Below, piece after piece: positions 10,297-21,552 of a stretch of DNA of 64,000 nucleotides. The first letter of the stretch is position 1. Each line of letters begins with the position of its first letter. Below the pieces are notes generated by a model. That model did no database searches. It was not told the DNA's origin and saw only the letters and a list, made by a program, of their open reading frames with translations. Both the position numbers and the translations under genes were made by a program. Source of the DNA: Pachyseris speciosa (lineage: Eukaryota; Cnidaria; Anthozoa; Scleractinia; Pachyseridae); contig JAEMWC010000013.1 of the NCBI GenBank assembly GCA_016490735.1, forward strand, positions 2,000,001 to 2,064,000. The letters run 5' to 3'.

Positions 10297-10515
10297 TATG
10301 TGTCCCGGGTTCGATTCCCGGACTCGGTGTCATAAGTGGGCTGAGTTTGTTGGTTCTCTACTCTGCTCCGAGAGGTTTTTCTCCGGGTACTCCGGTTTTC
10401 CTCTCTCCCCAAAAACCAACATCTGATTTCATTTGATTTATTTAGAGTTGATTTGATTTAAAAATTGTAAAGCGCCATTGATCTGTATTTGTAAATGGCG
10501 CTATACAAGTAATAA
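10297..10515 (+). mobile_element. tRNA-promoter SINE with L2-type 3' tail
   Basis: Begins inside a tRNA T-arm-like B box (CCCGGGTTCGATTCCCGG). A central domain follows (CTCTGCTCCGAGAGGTTTTT, CTCCGGGTACTCCGGTTTTC, CCAAAAACCAACAT), then a 3' end with TTGTAAAGCGCC and GGCGCTATACAAGTAATAAA. The CGCTATA-type end and the following TTA repeats resemble L2-clade LINE 3' termini, so mobilisation by an L2-type LINE is likely. The 5' tRNA half is truncated. The central domain is shared by SINEs in many invertebrates; I do not assign a named family. Confidence 0.7.
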
Positions 10516-10537
10516 ATTATTATTATTGTTATTATTG

Positions 10538-10614
<77 letters not shown>

Positions 10615-10616
10615 TA
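10515..10616. repeat. (TTA)n microsatellite
   Basis: A long TTA array forming the tail of the SINE at 10297-10515. Confidence 0.92.
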
Positions 10617-10789
10617 CATTAGTTTGGCCCTGGATAGATGGGTGTGGTTATGGGAAAACCCTCTCTTTTTTTTATAGGTTGTACAAAATGTGAAATTTCT
10701 TACTTCATATAAAATAACACCCTGACAGCAAAACTGAGTTGATTTTCTTCAACTGGAAATTAAGCGTTCTCAATCTCACTTAACAAATG

Positions 10790-13030
10790 CATGTACAACT
10801 GCAACGTTAGATGGACCGCGGCGAGCCACATGTGGTAACACTCCGCGTAGCTGCTTGGCGGGCTTAAGCTGTGATCACTCGATCCTTGCAGAAAACAATT
10901 CCAACGTTGGAAGGCCATGATTGATCAATTAGTTGCTACTAAAGTAAATCTTTTTTCCGCGTACAAGGTATTGTCGTGCAAACCCGAAAGACGCACCAAG
11001 GAGAATCAGTATTCTATTCTTTCTGATACTATGACCTAACTGTAACATAATTCGTTATAGATAAAATTTTCGTCCATCATTAATAGCATTATTATGGATC
11101 GTTTTTACTCTCTATGGTGCATTTAGTTAAAGGCGTGAGCCGTGTAAGTGGGCAAATTCCATTGACCTATCTACCGTAGAAACTACATCCGGTACTTAAG
11201 GGCCAAGATGACGATGTTTCTCTTTCGCTGGCGTTCATACATCACTATCTGTTTCAGAACATCCAGTATTTGTTTTAAAAAACCTTGAACTACTTTGATA
11301 TTTTTCAGGGTCGTGTTTTGGCCTGTTCCACAAACACAATCGTTCAGGTTCAGTTCTTGATCGATAATATTTAGTTGATGAAAATACTTTACAGTCGAGG
11401 TATCTTCATTTAATTCTATAGCAAAGATATCAATGACGTCACCTGTTGTTATAAATATGCCAACCAGAGAGCTATTGGCTGGTGAAACAAAGAATGCTTT
11501 TGTTTAACGTTTTGAACATTTAAATAACAAATACAATGTTTGTAAACAAATATCTTCACTATAACTTTGTTCAATAATCGTCGATGCTGCACATCATCTT
11601 AACGAATGTTTAGCCTTGAATTAGTAAGTTTTTGACGTGGTGATCCTCAGTTTTTCCTGCTAAAATCCCCCCAAAAGTACCGCAGCCTGTTTTACACTTT
11701 TCTAGATTTGCCTTTCAAAATTTTTTATACATATTTTCGATAATTTTTTGGTTGGCTTAAAACGTCTCGGCTATATCGTCTCCTCGCGCGGTAGTTTTCT
11801 GGGTAGACAAGAGAAATCGGTTCGAAAATATGTATTGTAATACAAACGGGAAAAGGACACTACTATTTCACTGAGATTTCAAGCATTTATTTTGTTCAAA
11901 TATCTCTCTCTTTATAGTTTCCCCGAGACGTGTCTTGATTAGTTTTGTAGCTAATTATAATGCACCTTACTCGATTTCAACTCAATGGTTCGGCGACGGT
12001 TCACTGTGTTTAGTTTATTTTACGCAAAAGTTGCATTACTTCGGCAGCAGTTTTTGACCCGATGGTAGTTTTTTTATTTTTATTATTTTTTTTATTGCCC
12101 TCAACGAAAACAGTGTTTTGCTACGTTTGCTGAATACTCTACTTGAATTTGTTGTAATTGTAAATCAAAATTAATTGATCATGAAATACGGTATGTGATG
12201 CAGTGACATGCTGGTGATGAGCTGCTTTTAACATTCGTTGTAAGCGCTTTTCATCGCGTTCAAACTTTGTCTTTGATGTAGCAAGAGATTTGTCGCTGAA
12301 AGCCGGAAACATACCATATATTCCGCTATCGTACAGGCAAATAGTTAAGTCGTCATCAGATGGTACAGTAGGCTATTGCGGAAAGCTTAAGAGTGGTTGT
12401 AAGTTACATCGTTGGATAGGTGCTGTCTTAATGTGGTGTGTTCCCAAAGGAAGTCCAAAGTTACTTCTTACTAAAAACTTAAAAAAGGAAACTTCACTTA
12501 AAAATTTAATCTCACTTTAGACTTAGATGATAACTTTGTCACTTTTGAAGTAAAAGGAACCCAACAACGGAGTGCGTGGGAAGAGAGTTTAAGTGATGTT
12601 TATCAGTTGAGCCTTCTTTACTGCCGCCTTCTAAACTGTGTAGTTTTACTGACTAGTTTAACGCTTAAATGATATATTTCGCCGGATCACTTTTGAAGTA
12701 AAAGGAACTCAACAACGGAGTGCGTGGGAAGAGAGTTTAAGTGATGTTTATCAGTTGAGCCTTCTTTTCTGCAGTCTTGTAAACTACGTTGTTAATTCCC
12801 TGCTGAACAAGTCTTCAACCTCGCGTAGATTCTGGCAAATGGCAAAACCACAACTCACAACACTGAACTTATAATTAGTGATCAGTGGATGCAGCGAAAC
12901 CGCGCTCGTTCATTACGGTCAAGGCATGTTACAAGAAGACATGGTCACTTTAAAGGAAAAGTACAATCGAGCAAGCCGCTTGAACTGATGTGAAAATAAT
13001 AGCACGTGGGCAGATAATTGCTAAACAATC
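10790..13030 (+). repeat. Long non-coding interspersed repeat, family F, copy 1
   Basis: Shares ordered blocks with 39290-40920, 41000-45640 and 51960-53870: CGTGAGCC then GGGCAAATTCCATTGACC (11140-11165), ACATCCGG (about 11185), TTTCGCTGGCGTTCATAC (11225), GTTTTGGCCTGTTCCACA (11315), GCCTTGAATTAGTAAG (11612), TTTCCCCGAGACGTGTCTTG (11918), TTCGGCGACGGTTCA (11990), AATTAATTGATCATGAAATA (12170), and a tandem pair of AACTCAACAACGGAGTGCG-like segments (12555 and 12705). No long open frame. Present in unit 1 but absent from unit 2. Confidence 0.75.
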
Positions 13031-13044
13031 CAATACATTTTTTT

Positions 13045-13105
13045 TTTCAGGCTTCTTTTCGCAATTGCATAAATTGCGATTACAACGGCGAGGATCATTC
13101 TTCAG
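13045..13105 (+). mobile_element. Tail of tRNA-derived SINE
   Basis: TTTTCAGGCTTCTTTTCGC followed by CAATTGCATAAATTGCG and GAGGATCATTCTTCA matches the body of the Thr-like units; no tRNA head is present. Confidence 0.7.
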
Positions 13106-13203
13106 TTGAAACCTACATGGTTTTCCTGTACTGGTTGGTTAGTACCTGACAGGTGGTTGGTTGGTTGGTTTATAATGGTTATTGAACTGAGTGGAGTGCA
13201 ATG

Positions 13204-13297
13204 TGGTCTGAAATCATACGCGTGATTTCAAAATCGAAAGAGCTATTGAGGGCGCAGCGCGAGTTCGATTGGAAATCACAAGTATGATTTCAGACCA
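13204..13297. repeat. Hairpin repeat H (unit 1)
   Basis: TGGTCTGAAATCATACGCG and GTATGATTTCAGACCA form imperfect inverted arms, with inner pairs GTGATTTC/GAAATCAC and AATCGAA/TTCGATT. A paralogue lies at 24077-24170 in unit 2 and a diverged one at 44085-44180. Confidence 0.8.
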
Positions 13298-13802
13298 AAT
13301 TGCATGACACGAAGTTCAATTACCACTTTATTACACCCATTTCAAAGTCACACAGATTTTTTTTGTCAATATCAATATTTGTTTATCCACGTAATTTTAT
13401 AGGTTAGTGTTATTTCATTTCATTTTGATGGGTTATAGAAAGGATGCGGTTTAGTGTTAAAAAAAATGGTGCAATTTGGGAATAAATTGCACTGTTGAGA
13501 GCCAATCACATTGCAAGGATCACCAGTCATTTTAAAATGGGTGTAATGAAAAACGTAATGGCTATTTTTTAACACATGACGTTTTTCTGGAAGACTATTA
13601 GAGAAATCAGTTACATAATACGTCACGCTAACATATATATTTAGCCAAGCCTAAAAGCGGAGCTCCGAAATCATTCTTATTTACTGCCATTAATATATAC
13701 ACGTAGTCTGCTTGTCATATCACCCATTCGTCCTCACTCAAGCTATAGAGGCAATGCTGTAGAAATAGCATGGAAAGGTGAAGTGGGTCGGTCGCACAGC
13801 GC

Positions 13803-14998
13803 ATTTCGATCATTCCTTCGACCAGGCCTTAATATCACAGAAAAAACTCCTTGCTAGCATTAAGCTCATCTTCTGGCTGGCCAAGCGCAAGACCACACAA
13901 CTTGAGAATAAAATATTGGGCATTTGTTGATACCACTATAAAGGTGATTAACAATGTAGTATGAGGATTTAAAGTAAATTAACTCATCAAAGCAAAAGTG
14001 CTGGAAACCAGTGTTAGCCATCTTAAGTTAAACTTGATTTTTTTTTAAATTCTGCAAGGTACTCAAGGAGTAGTCTCACTTTTCTCCATGTACATTTGAA
14101 ATTGCACAACACGTCATCAAACATCAGAAATCCCATTAAACATTAGTGCCAGATGTCATCCAAATATCCCACAAATCTGGTGTGACCAGTTTCTAAAAAA
14201 TATTTAATTGAAAGACTGTATGTAGGAGGTGTAAAGGATGTGTACATTTATGAGAAAGAGCTGAAGGCACACCAGCTTATTAAACTGAGCAATTAATTGC
14301 GTAGTGAAATTTAATGTGACGGTCACATAGCTTAGTTGATTTACGGAGAGAAGAAGCACTTAATTGGCTTTTTCATTTTGCATAAGACTAGAGAGAGAAA
14401 CTATAAAATGTATTTAACTGAAGAAATACTTATTCAAACTTCTAAAAAAAACACAACTAATATGATAAAATCAATACAGGTGTATCTAGCTGTAAAGTCT
14501 TCAGCTTTCACAAGGCAACCTTTACTTCACCCAGAGCAAGCCAAAGACAAATAATGACAGTGAGTGCTGAATGCCTGAAATAACCTCAGGCTTAAAAATA
14601 CCAGACGGCCAGTGTACAAACCAATGAATAAAAATTGAGGTTGGAAGAACACACAGATACACAAACAAAATATTAATACACCAGTATGACACTAAACAAA
14701 TAAAAACAGCACAAAGTAGTCTGAATGTCCCCACTCCCACCCCCCAAAACAAAAGAAAAACAAGCAAGGCTGCAGAAACCACTAGACAGTACAGAATATC
14801 TGTATAATCATCAATCATTTTCAATCAAGACAAAGAAGAGTATTTTAAATTGCCATAATTATATCACATTCCAACAAACAAAGACTAACAACTACATCAT
14901 TCAACTTATAAAGATGTAGAAGTTCAGATGTTTGCCCTACAGTAAAAACTCCCAGAGTACGTTATAAAAACTCCATAGGACCTTGAAAACAAACATTA
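13803..14998. other. Unit 1-specific stretch, no gene recognised
   Basis: About 1.2 kb AT-rich DNA replaced by different sequence in unit 2 (24672-26975). Its longest minus-strand frame (14522-14824) is hydrophobic by composition and not recognisable. Confidence 0.5.
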
Positions 14999-15203
14999 AA
15001 TTAGCCATAATTGGTCCTGACGTTTGGAAGGTAATAAGTCTTTTTTGTAGCAGGCCTAAGTATTACAGCTAGGAACTGAATCTACCTTAGAAAAGAAAGA
15101 ACGACAGTTCTGCAGATGGAAAGAGCATATAGTAGTACAGTGTACTTAAACATAAAAATAACGATAAAATTATGAAAAGTAACAAGGTCAAAAACCATAA
15201 TTG
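14998..15203 (-). pseudogene. LINE RT C-terminal remnant (unit 1)
   Basis: The minus strand encodes AIMVFDLVTFHNFI, resembling the C-terminal segment of non-LTR RT proteins (typical pattern K-x-x-D-x-x-x-F). It is nearly identical to 26980-27171, where more of the element is preserved. Confidence 0.5.
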
Positions 15204-15832
15204 CATTAAGGCCCGGACCAGATGAACCTAGTAATTGTCGAGAGTTAGATCTCATGATAGTTACATCAGAGTTTTCTTCACCGTGGAGCACTTGGGTGAA
15301 ATGAGCGCGAGAGTTTACGAGAGTCTGCCATGAGTTGGCGAACAGTTTTATCGCCTTGGGTAAATTATTACTTTATTTTAGCAGCTGCATATTTACTTGA
15401 CTTAAGCTTATTCTGTTAAACTCTTAACAGTGGATCAAACGAGAGAAAGTTGTCATCGATGCTGATAAAAAATCCGAGACGGTTCAAACTCGATGAGAGC
15501 ATGAGAGGGCTTTTAGTTTTTCGACCAAGATGAACCAACATAACAACACTAAATTAAACTCAGATCTAAACCACCATAATTGTAATAATAGTAATATTGG
15601 CAACAATGAAATTTCATCATGCATGCCCACAAAAAAACTGTAGTTCGGTTAATTCAATGCAATGTAGTTCGGTTAATTCAATTGTGACATGCACTCAGTG
15701 ATTGTATGTTGGTTTCATAGTTCAAGTTGCCTCTTGTGAGGTAGCACAGTTCTCAAACGATTTCTTTCCAAACGGATGAACTTGAAGCAAACTGAGCACT
15801 CGAAAAACCGGGAAACAAATCGTTTATTCGTA

Positions 15833-16138
15833 GAAACAATACAACTTTCTTTACTTTTCCAGACGTGTTTCGACGGTGCATCCGTCATCATCAGTGTACA
15901 GTTTTGAAATCGCCGTTGAATTTATACCGCGTGAAATTACAAGGTTCGTTACATTGCGTTTACAATATTGCGTGCTAAATAGTTTAAACAATGGACATAG
16001 AGCGACTTACAGGGAGAGTGTCAGGTTTATGTGTTTCGCCTGCTGATTCAACGGGGATTTCAAAACTATACACTGATGATGACGGATGCACCGTCGAAAC
16101 ATGTCTGGAAAATTAAAGAAAATCAGTGTATTGTTTCT
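15833..16138. repeat. Inverted repeat with hammerhead-like motifs (unit 2, first copy)
   Basis: Same structure as at 5257-5562. Motifs lie at 15862-15894 on the minus strand (stem III reads ACACGT) and at 16073-16105 on the plus strand. Confidence 0.65.
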
Positions 16139-16659
16139 ACGACTATCGATATTGTTGTTGCTCAGCAGACAGTTTTATCGCCTTGGGTAAATTATTACTT
16201 TATTTTAGCAGCTGCATATTTACTTGACTTAAGCTTATTCTGTTAAACTCTTAACAGTGGATCAAACGAGAGAAAGTTGTCATCGATGCTGATAAAAAAT
16301 CCGAGACGGTTCAAACTCGATGAGAGCATGAGAGGGCTTTTAGTTTTTCGACCAAGATGAACCAACATAACAACACTAAATTAAACTCAGATCTAAACCA
16401 CCATAATTGTAATAATAGTAATATTGGCAACAATGAAATTTCATCATGCATGCCCACAAAAAAACTGTAGTTCGGTTAATTCAATGCAATGTAGTTCGGT
16501 TAATTCAATTGTGACATGCACTCAGTGATTGTATGTTGGTTTCATAGTTCAAGTTGCCTCTTGTGAGGTAGCACAGTTCTCAAACGATTTCTTTCCAAAC
16601 GGATGAACTTGAAGCAAACTGAGCACTCGAAAAACCGGGAAACAAATCGTTTATTCGTA

Positions 16660-16965
16660 GAAACAATACAACTTTCTTTACTTTTCCAGACGTGTTTCGA
16701 CGGTGCATCCGTCATCATCAGTGTACAGTTTTGAAATCGCCGTTGAATTTATACCGCGTGAAATTACAAGGTTCGTTACATTGCGTTTACAATATTGCGT
16801 GCTAAATAGTTTAAACAATAGACATAGAGCGACTTACAGGGAGAGTGTCAGGTTTATGTGTTTCGCCTGCTGATTCAACGGGGATTTCAAAACTATACAC
16901 TGATGATGACGGATGCACCGTCGAAACATGTCTGGAAAATTAAAGAAAATCAGTGTATTGTTTCT
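16660..16965. repeat. Inverted repeat with hammerhead-like motifs (unit 2, second copy)
   Basis: Product of the 827-bp tandem duplication. Motifs lie at 16689-16721 on the minus strand and 16900-16932 on the plus strand. Confidence 0.65.
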
Positions 16966-17779
16966 ACGACTATCGATATTGTTGTTGCTCAGCAGACCAT
17001 TCAAATTGTTTATTCCTTTTTGCAATGAACTAGAACAATGGAGCGACATGCACTTAACAACAAAGATTGTTTCCACCAAACGATGTCGAGGTAAACCGCT
17101 ATGCTTAGTCAAATATGTGAACTGATAAGATTGAAACACAAACACATGCGTGCGCCTGCGACTGTTCAGCCGACTTAGTCAAGTAGAAATGCATAAATTA
17201 GAATGGCTACAAAGCCTTATGGGAGTATTTGGAGCAAACAAGCACTTTAGAAGGGGAGTTCAGCACTTGGGAGGTGCCTCAAGCAGCGGCCTCGCAGACT
17301 TTAATTGTATTTCCCTGAGAACAAAGTTGGAGAACGAAGTTATTAAAAATGCTTTTGTCCTTTGGTTTGCTCACCTTGTGCATGGTGATATCTGCAGTGA
17401 TTGGGGCCAAATCGTCCTTAATTAACGCTAGCAAGAACCAAACACCATTGTGCAATTGCCATTGTAACGTAAATCAGGCTCCGCAAGGCTGCGATGAATC
17501 TATGAAGACATTGGAAATGGAGCTGGAAAAAAATCATTGCACTGGTCAGCAAAACAACTATTCCGCTACCTAAACAGCCAACTTGACCACCGAGCCCCGG
17601 TACTTTTCCGCCCCCGATAAATTATACCTCTCGTGCCTCTCGACCGTTTAGATTTCCATGTTCCCACCCTCCTCTCTCCCACTTGCCGCACCCATCACTC
17701 CGCCTCCACCCCCCCCCCCCTCCCTCCCCCAAGTTGGTTAGTATAAATAATAGCTATGCTCGCCATCTCACGTATTCAT

Positions 17780-20700
17780 TTTATTTTATTTTTTATTTAT
17801 TTATTTTAATTTGCCACACTAATTACAAAAATATAGGAAAAGAAGAGAAAAAAAAAAAAGAAGTGGCGAGGAGACCTAACAGAAACTATAGGAGCTTATG
17901 AGAGGTTAGGCCTCCTCGAACTATGAGCTAGAGCTGTTTCACATCAGTTGAAGAAAAGAAGGCGAAAAGTCGAAGAATGGAAAGATTTATATACTGTTTT
18001 CATACTTACTCAATAATTTAATCTTCAGTTTTTTCTTAAAAGAGGAGAGGGATTGAGAGTTGATGATCTTGTTGAATTAAAGTGAATTAAAAAACTTAGG
18101 CCCTTGAAAAAAGGGCGAGAACTTTTTCGTGTTTGTACGACAATACGGTAGACGGTAGGCCTGGGAATTTCTTGTATTGTAAGAGTGGAATTGATTGCTT
18201 TGAGAGAAATTGTTATTAAACTTTGGAGGTAAGAATGAATTTTTGCAAGAATACATAAATTGGCCCAGTTGAAGCAAATGGATATCATTAAATTTTAGTA
18301 TACCGAGGTCCTTAAAGATGGGGTCAGTATGAGCATTAAAATGTGATTTTTTAATAATTCTAATAATGCGCTTTTGCAGGATAACAAGGCGGCGGAGATT
18401 AGTTTTATAGGTCGAAGCCCAAACGATATTACAGTAGTAAAAATAAGGATAAATTAAGGAATAGTAGAGCATACGTAAAGACGATTTAGGAAGAAAGAAG
18501 CTGCATCTAGATATTATACCGACTGACTTCGCAACTTTACTTGCAACGTGAGATATTTCCGACTTCCAATTTAGGTTTGCATCCAAAATTACGCCTAGAA
18601 AATTTGTCTCCTTTACTTTAACAATACTTTGATTATCTATACTTATTTGAATATTACAAATTGAACGCTTTTGTCTTGGTTTGAAGACCATAAATTTAGT
18701 CTTTTTAAGATTTAGAGAAAGCTTGTTTGCTTTAAACCAGATTGACAGTTTGTCCATCTCAAAGTTTAACATATCTGAGAGATAGTTCAGATTTTTATGT
18801 GACATGAATACATTGGTATCGTCAGCGAACAATATCAGATTTAATAGATTAGAAGCATTGTTGATGTCGTTAATGTACAGTAAGAAAAATAGTGGTCCGA
18901 GGATGGAACCCTGAGGGACCCCACAAGAGATTTCATTTCTTAACGAACGGTGGCCAATATATTCAACATATTGCTTTCTGTTTCAAAAGTAACTTCTTAT
19001 CCAGTCCAGCGCTAAGCCACGAATACCGTAATGTTCGAGTTTATCAAAAAGGATGATATGATTTACAGTGTCAAAGGCTTTTGAGAGGTCAAGAAAAATA
19101 CCTACGGAAAATTCACCTCGGTCAAAGGCAGTGGAGATCTTATCATGCAAGTCGATTAGCGCGAGTGCAGTGGAATGATTTTTCCTGAAGCCGTATTGGT
19201 TACTACAGAGGATGTTGAAGTTCATCAGATATTGCATTAAACGATTGTAGATAACTCTTTCAAAGAATTTTGAAAAGCTGGGAAGCACCGAGATAGGTCG
19301 GTAGTTGGTGAAAAGCGACTGATCATCAGATTTAAAAATAGGTATCACGCGAGCGATTTTCATTTCATCGGGAACAATACCATGCTGGATTGACAAATTT
19401 ATGATATGGGTGAGTGGTTCAGAAACAAGTAGAATGGACTCCTTAATGACTGTCATTGGAATCTGGTCGTAGCCAGCTGCTTTGCCTGGAAGAAAAGTTT
19501 TCGCAATCTCAGTGATCTCATCTTGAGTTGTAGGGTTGAAGAATATTGACTGTGTAAAGGAACCATTAAGAAAACAACGGTGTGAAGCTGACGACTGTAT
19601 ACCCCTTGCTAAATTAGGACCGATGCTTGAAAAATAACTACAAAACTTGTTGGCAATTTCGACAGGATCAGTAACTTCACGATTATCAGCTTTAAATGTT
19701 GAGCATCTATTGGAATTTCTTTTGCTTCTGTTTAGGATTTCATTTAAAACTTTCCAAGTAGCACGAGTATTAGACTGAACGTTATTCAATTTCTTCTCGT
19801 AGTATAGACGTTTTGCTGTCCGCAGAGAATGATTTAATTTCTTTTTATAAATTTTGTAAACTGATTGACGATCCATTGTTGGATTTCGCAGATATTTTTT
19901 ATAAAGCCTATTTTTCTCCCTAATACACTTGATAAGCGCATTTTTTACAGGGAAGCACACATTATAACTTTCAGAATACTTCTTTATAAAGCTATTATAC
20001 GCGTTTTTGGGGTCATGATAACCATCAAGGGAGGACCAGGTAATTTGTTTTAGCGTTTCGAGAAAACTCGCTAAGTTTTCTTTATTATTGTCTCGAATGA
20101 CCACTGGGTCATGAGCGTGGCTGTTGGAAGAGTCATTATTTGAATGAATCGAAAAAACAGGTAAGTGATCAGAGATATCAGTAATCAATAAACCACTTCT
20201 CGAGTGATCAAAAAATGTGTTTGCGAAAATGTTATCTAGCAATGTTGCGGTGTGAGAAGTTATTCGGGTGGGACGTGTTATCATGGGAAAAAACATATAC
20301 GAGTGCAATTCATCAAGGAATTCGCCAGTGTTTTGGTGATGTTGAAAGTTAATTAAATTCAAATTCAAATCACCCATAATAAAACATATTTTGTTCTCTC
20401 TAGAGATTTTCGCTAACAAACCATTGTGTTTTGACACAAAGTCACCAACTCTCTGATTAGGTGGCCTGTAAATAACACCACCGATAATATTTTTCCCATG
20501 GGGTCTTGATATTTCAATAAACAAAGATTCTGCAACATCAATATCGTCAAAACTCAAGTCAGCGCGAATTTTAAAATCGAGATTGTCAGAAATATATAAG
20601 CCAACACCACCACCAGTTCTATTTGGGCGATGTTTGTGAATAAAATTGAAACCATCTATGTCTACTGAATGGGAATAATCATTTAGCCAAGTCTCAGAAA

Positions 20701-20940
20701 CGCCAATTAAAGAGAACTTAATATTCAAGCATGTCAAAAGAATAGAAAGGCTGTTTAGATTACGTTGAAGACTACGAATATTTAGGTGTAGAAGCGAAAA
20801 ATCTTCATCACATAAATTATCATTTCTCAACATTTCGTTAAATTTATCTTCAATGTAGTAATCACAATGGACGTCGTCTGTGCAGAAATTAACATCAGGG
20901 TCTATATCGTCAGAACGAGTTAGGGAAAGATTGTGACTTG
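17780..20940 (-). mobile_element. 5'-truncated CR1/L2-type LINE inserted in unit 2
   Basis: The unoccupied site is in unit 1: CGTATTCATGCAAGCTACTAG at 6376-6396. In unit 2 CGTATTCAT (17771-17779) and AAGCTACTAG (from 20941) are separated by 3161 bp. No target duplication is seen and two bases (GC) are missing, as expected for many CR1/L2 insertions. The 3' end (left) is a TTTTA-type tail, and the right end cuts into the open reading frame, so the element lacks ORF1 and the start of ORF2. Confidence 0.92.
17987..20940 (-). pseudogene. LINE ORF2: APE endonuclease plus reverse transcriptase, two in-frame stops
   Basis: One continuous frame of about 984 codons runs from the 5' truncation to a stop at 17987-17989. 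Endonuclease motifs in order are [34 protein letters not shown] and [14 protein letters not shown] motifs are [71 protein letters not shown] and the catalytic FADDTN at about 18820; LNLKKTKFMVF and a C-terminal tail follow. Only two defects are visible in frame: a TGA at 18983-18985 within RT and a TAA at 18077-18079 caused by a 3-nt difference from the copy at 38886. The protein nicks DNA and primes reverse transcription at the target. The clade call rests on motif style. Confidence 0.9.
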
Positions 20941-21117
20941 AAGCTACTAGTGAAATATATTATTACCAAAAGGGATTCCCTCTCTGGAAATGCAACTTAT
21001 TTAAGTAGCTTTATGGTGTTAAGTGCGTGGCTGTTTATCGAATATTTACAACAAGGTTTGAATCCGTGACCTCGCGATTTACCGGTGCGATGCTCTAACC
21101 AACTGAACTTTGAAGCC
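20941..21117 (-). mobile_element. tRNA-derived SINE head, Thr-like (unit 2)
   Basis: The tRNA-like part occupies 21050-21117, matching 6499-6563; the A box reads AAGTTCAGTTGG with a substitution. The first 110 bases are the continuation of the LINE insertion site. Confidence 0.65.
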
Positions 21118-21286
21118 ACTGACGTTGGGAGCAGGTCGATTGTGGGTTCATATGTTCCCGTGAAAGAAATGAGTGTGAATGATATATGAAATGAATCATA
21201 CATGAACTGTGGAAATGAAGAATGATCCTCGCAGTTGTAAACGCAATTTATGCAATTGCGAAAAGAAGCCTGGAAAAAAAAATGCA

Positions 21287-21361
21287 GGACTTCAACGGGG
21301 TTTGAACCCATGACCTCGCGATTTACCGGTGCGATGCTCTAACCAACTGAACTATGAAGCC
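21287..21361 (-). mobile_element. tRNA-derived SINE head, Thr-like, complete (unit 2)
   Basis: Counterpart of 6742-6816, with the same acceptor pairing and CCGGTAA loop, and one change in the A box (CTCAG to TTCAG). Confidence 0.7.
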
Positions 21362-21532
21362 ACTGACGTTGGGAGAAGGTCAATGGTGGGTTCATATGTT
21401 CCCGTGAAAGAAATGAGTGTGCATCGCACCGGTAAATCGCGAGGTCACGGGTTCGCAGTTCATGAATGATTTTTTTCATACATCATTCACACTCATTTCT
21501 TTCACGGGTACAACCTGCTCCAAACGTCAGTG

Positions 21533-21552
21533 GCTTCATAGCTCAGTTGGAC
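21533..21552 (+). mobile_element. Truncated tRNA-derived SINE head
   Basis: GGCTTCATAGCTCAGTTGG then abruptly ACGACTGTTATG; marks the left breakpoint of the deletion relative to 7022-7940. Confidence 0.7.

Larger units (their letters stand above)
4651..15203 (+). repeat. Tandem segmental duplication, unit 1
   Basis: Starts with CATTAAGGCCCGGACC at 4651, which recurs at 15204. The end (GGTCCTGACGTTTGG at about 15004 through ATAATTGCAT at 15205) recurs at the end of unit 2 (about 26980-27171). Collinear matches in between include 4651-5740 with 15204-17130, 5740-6480 with 17130-17780 and 20941-21030, 7942-10200 with 21550-23610, and 13045-13800 with 23935-24670. Unit 1 alone carries 7022-7940, the family F copy at 10790-13030 and the stretch 13803-14998. 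Confidence 0.85.
15343..16996 (+). repeat. 827-bp near-identical tandem duplication
   Basis: 15343-16169 is repeated at 16170-16996, at a constant offset of 827 bp wherever checked. I noticed one substitution (ATGGACATAGAG versus ATAGACATAGAG). Unit 1 of the segmental duplication has only one copy of this segment, so it arose after that duplication. Each copy contains one inverted-repeat element with two hammerhead-like motifs. Confidence 0.9.

Noticed and set aside
14522..14824. 100-codon hydrophobic minus-strand frame resembling a membrane protein
   Set aside because: T-rich composition alone explains the hydrophobicity; no start context, homologue or paralogue in unit 2.
15343..16996. CRISPR-like direct repeats or a retrozyme array
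   Set aside because: A eukaryotic context with one long duplication and no short repeat/spacer periodicity; the hammerhead-like motifs are inverted rather than in the direct orientation expected of retrozymes.
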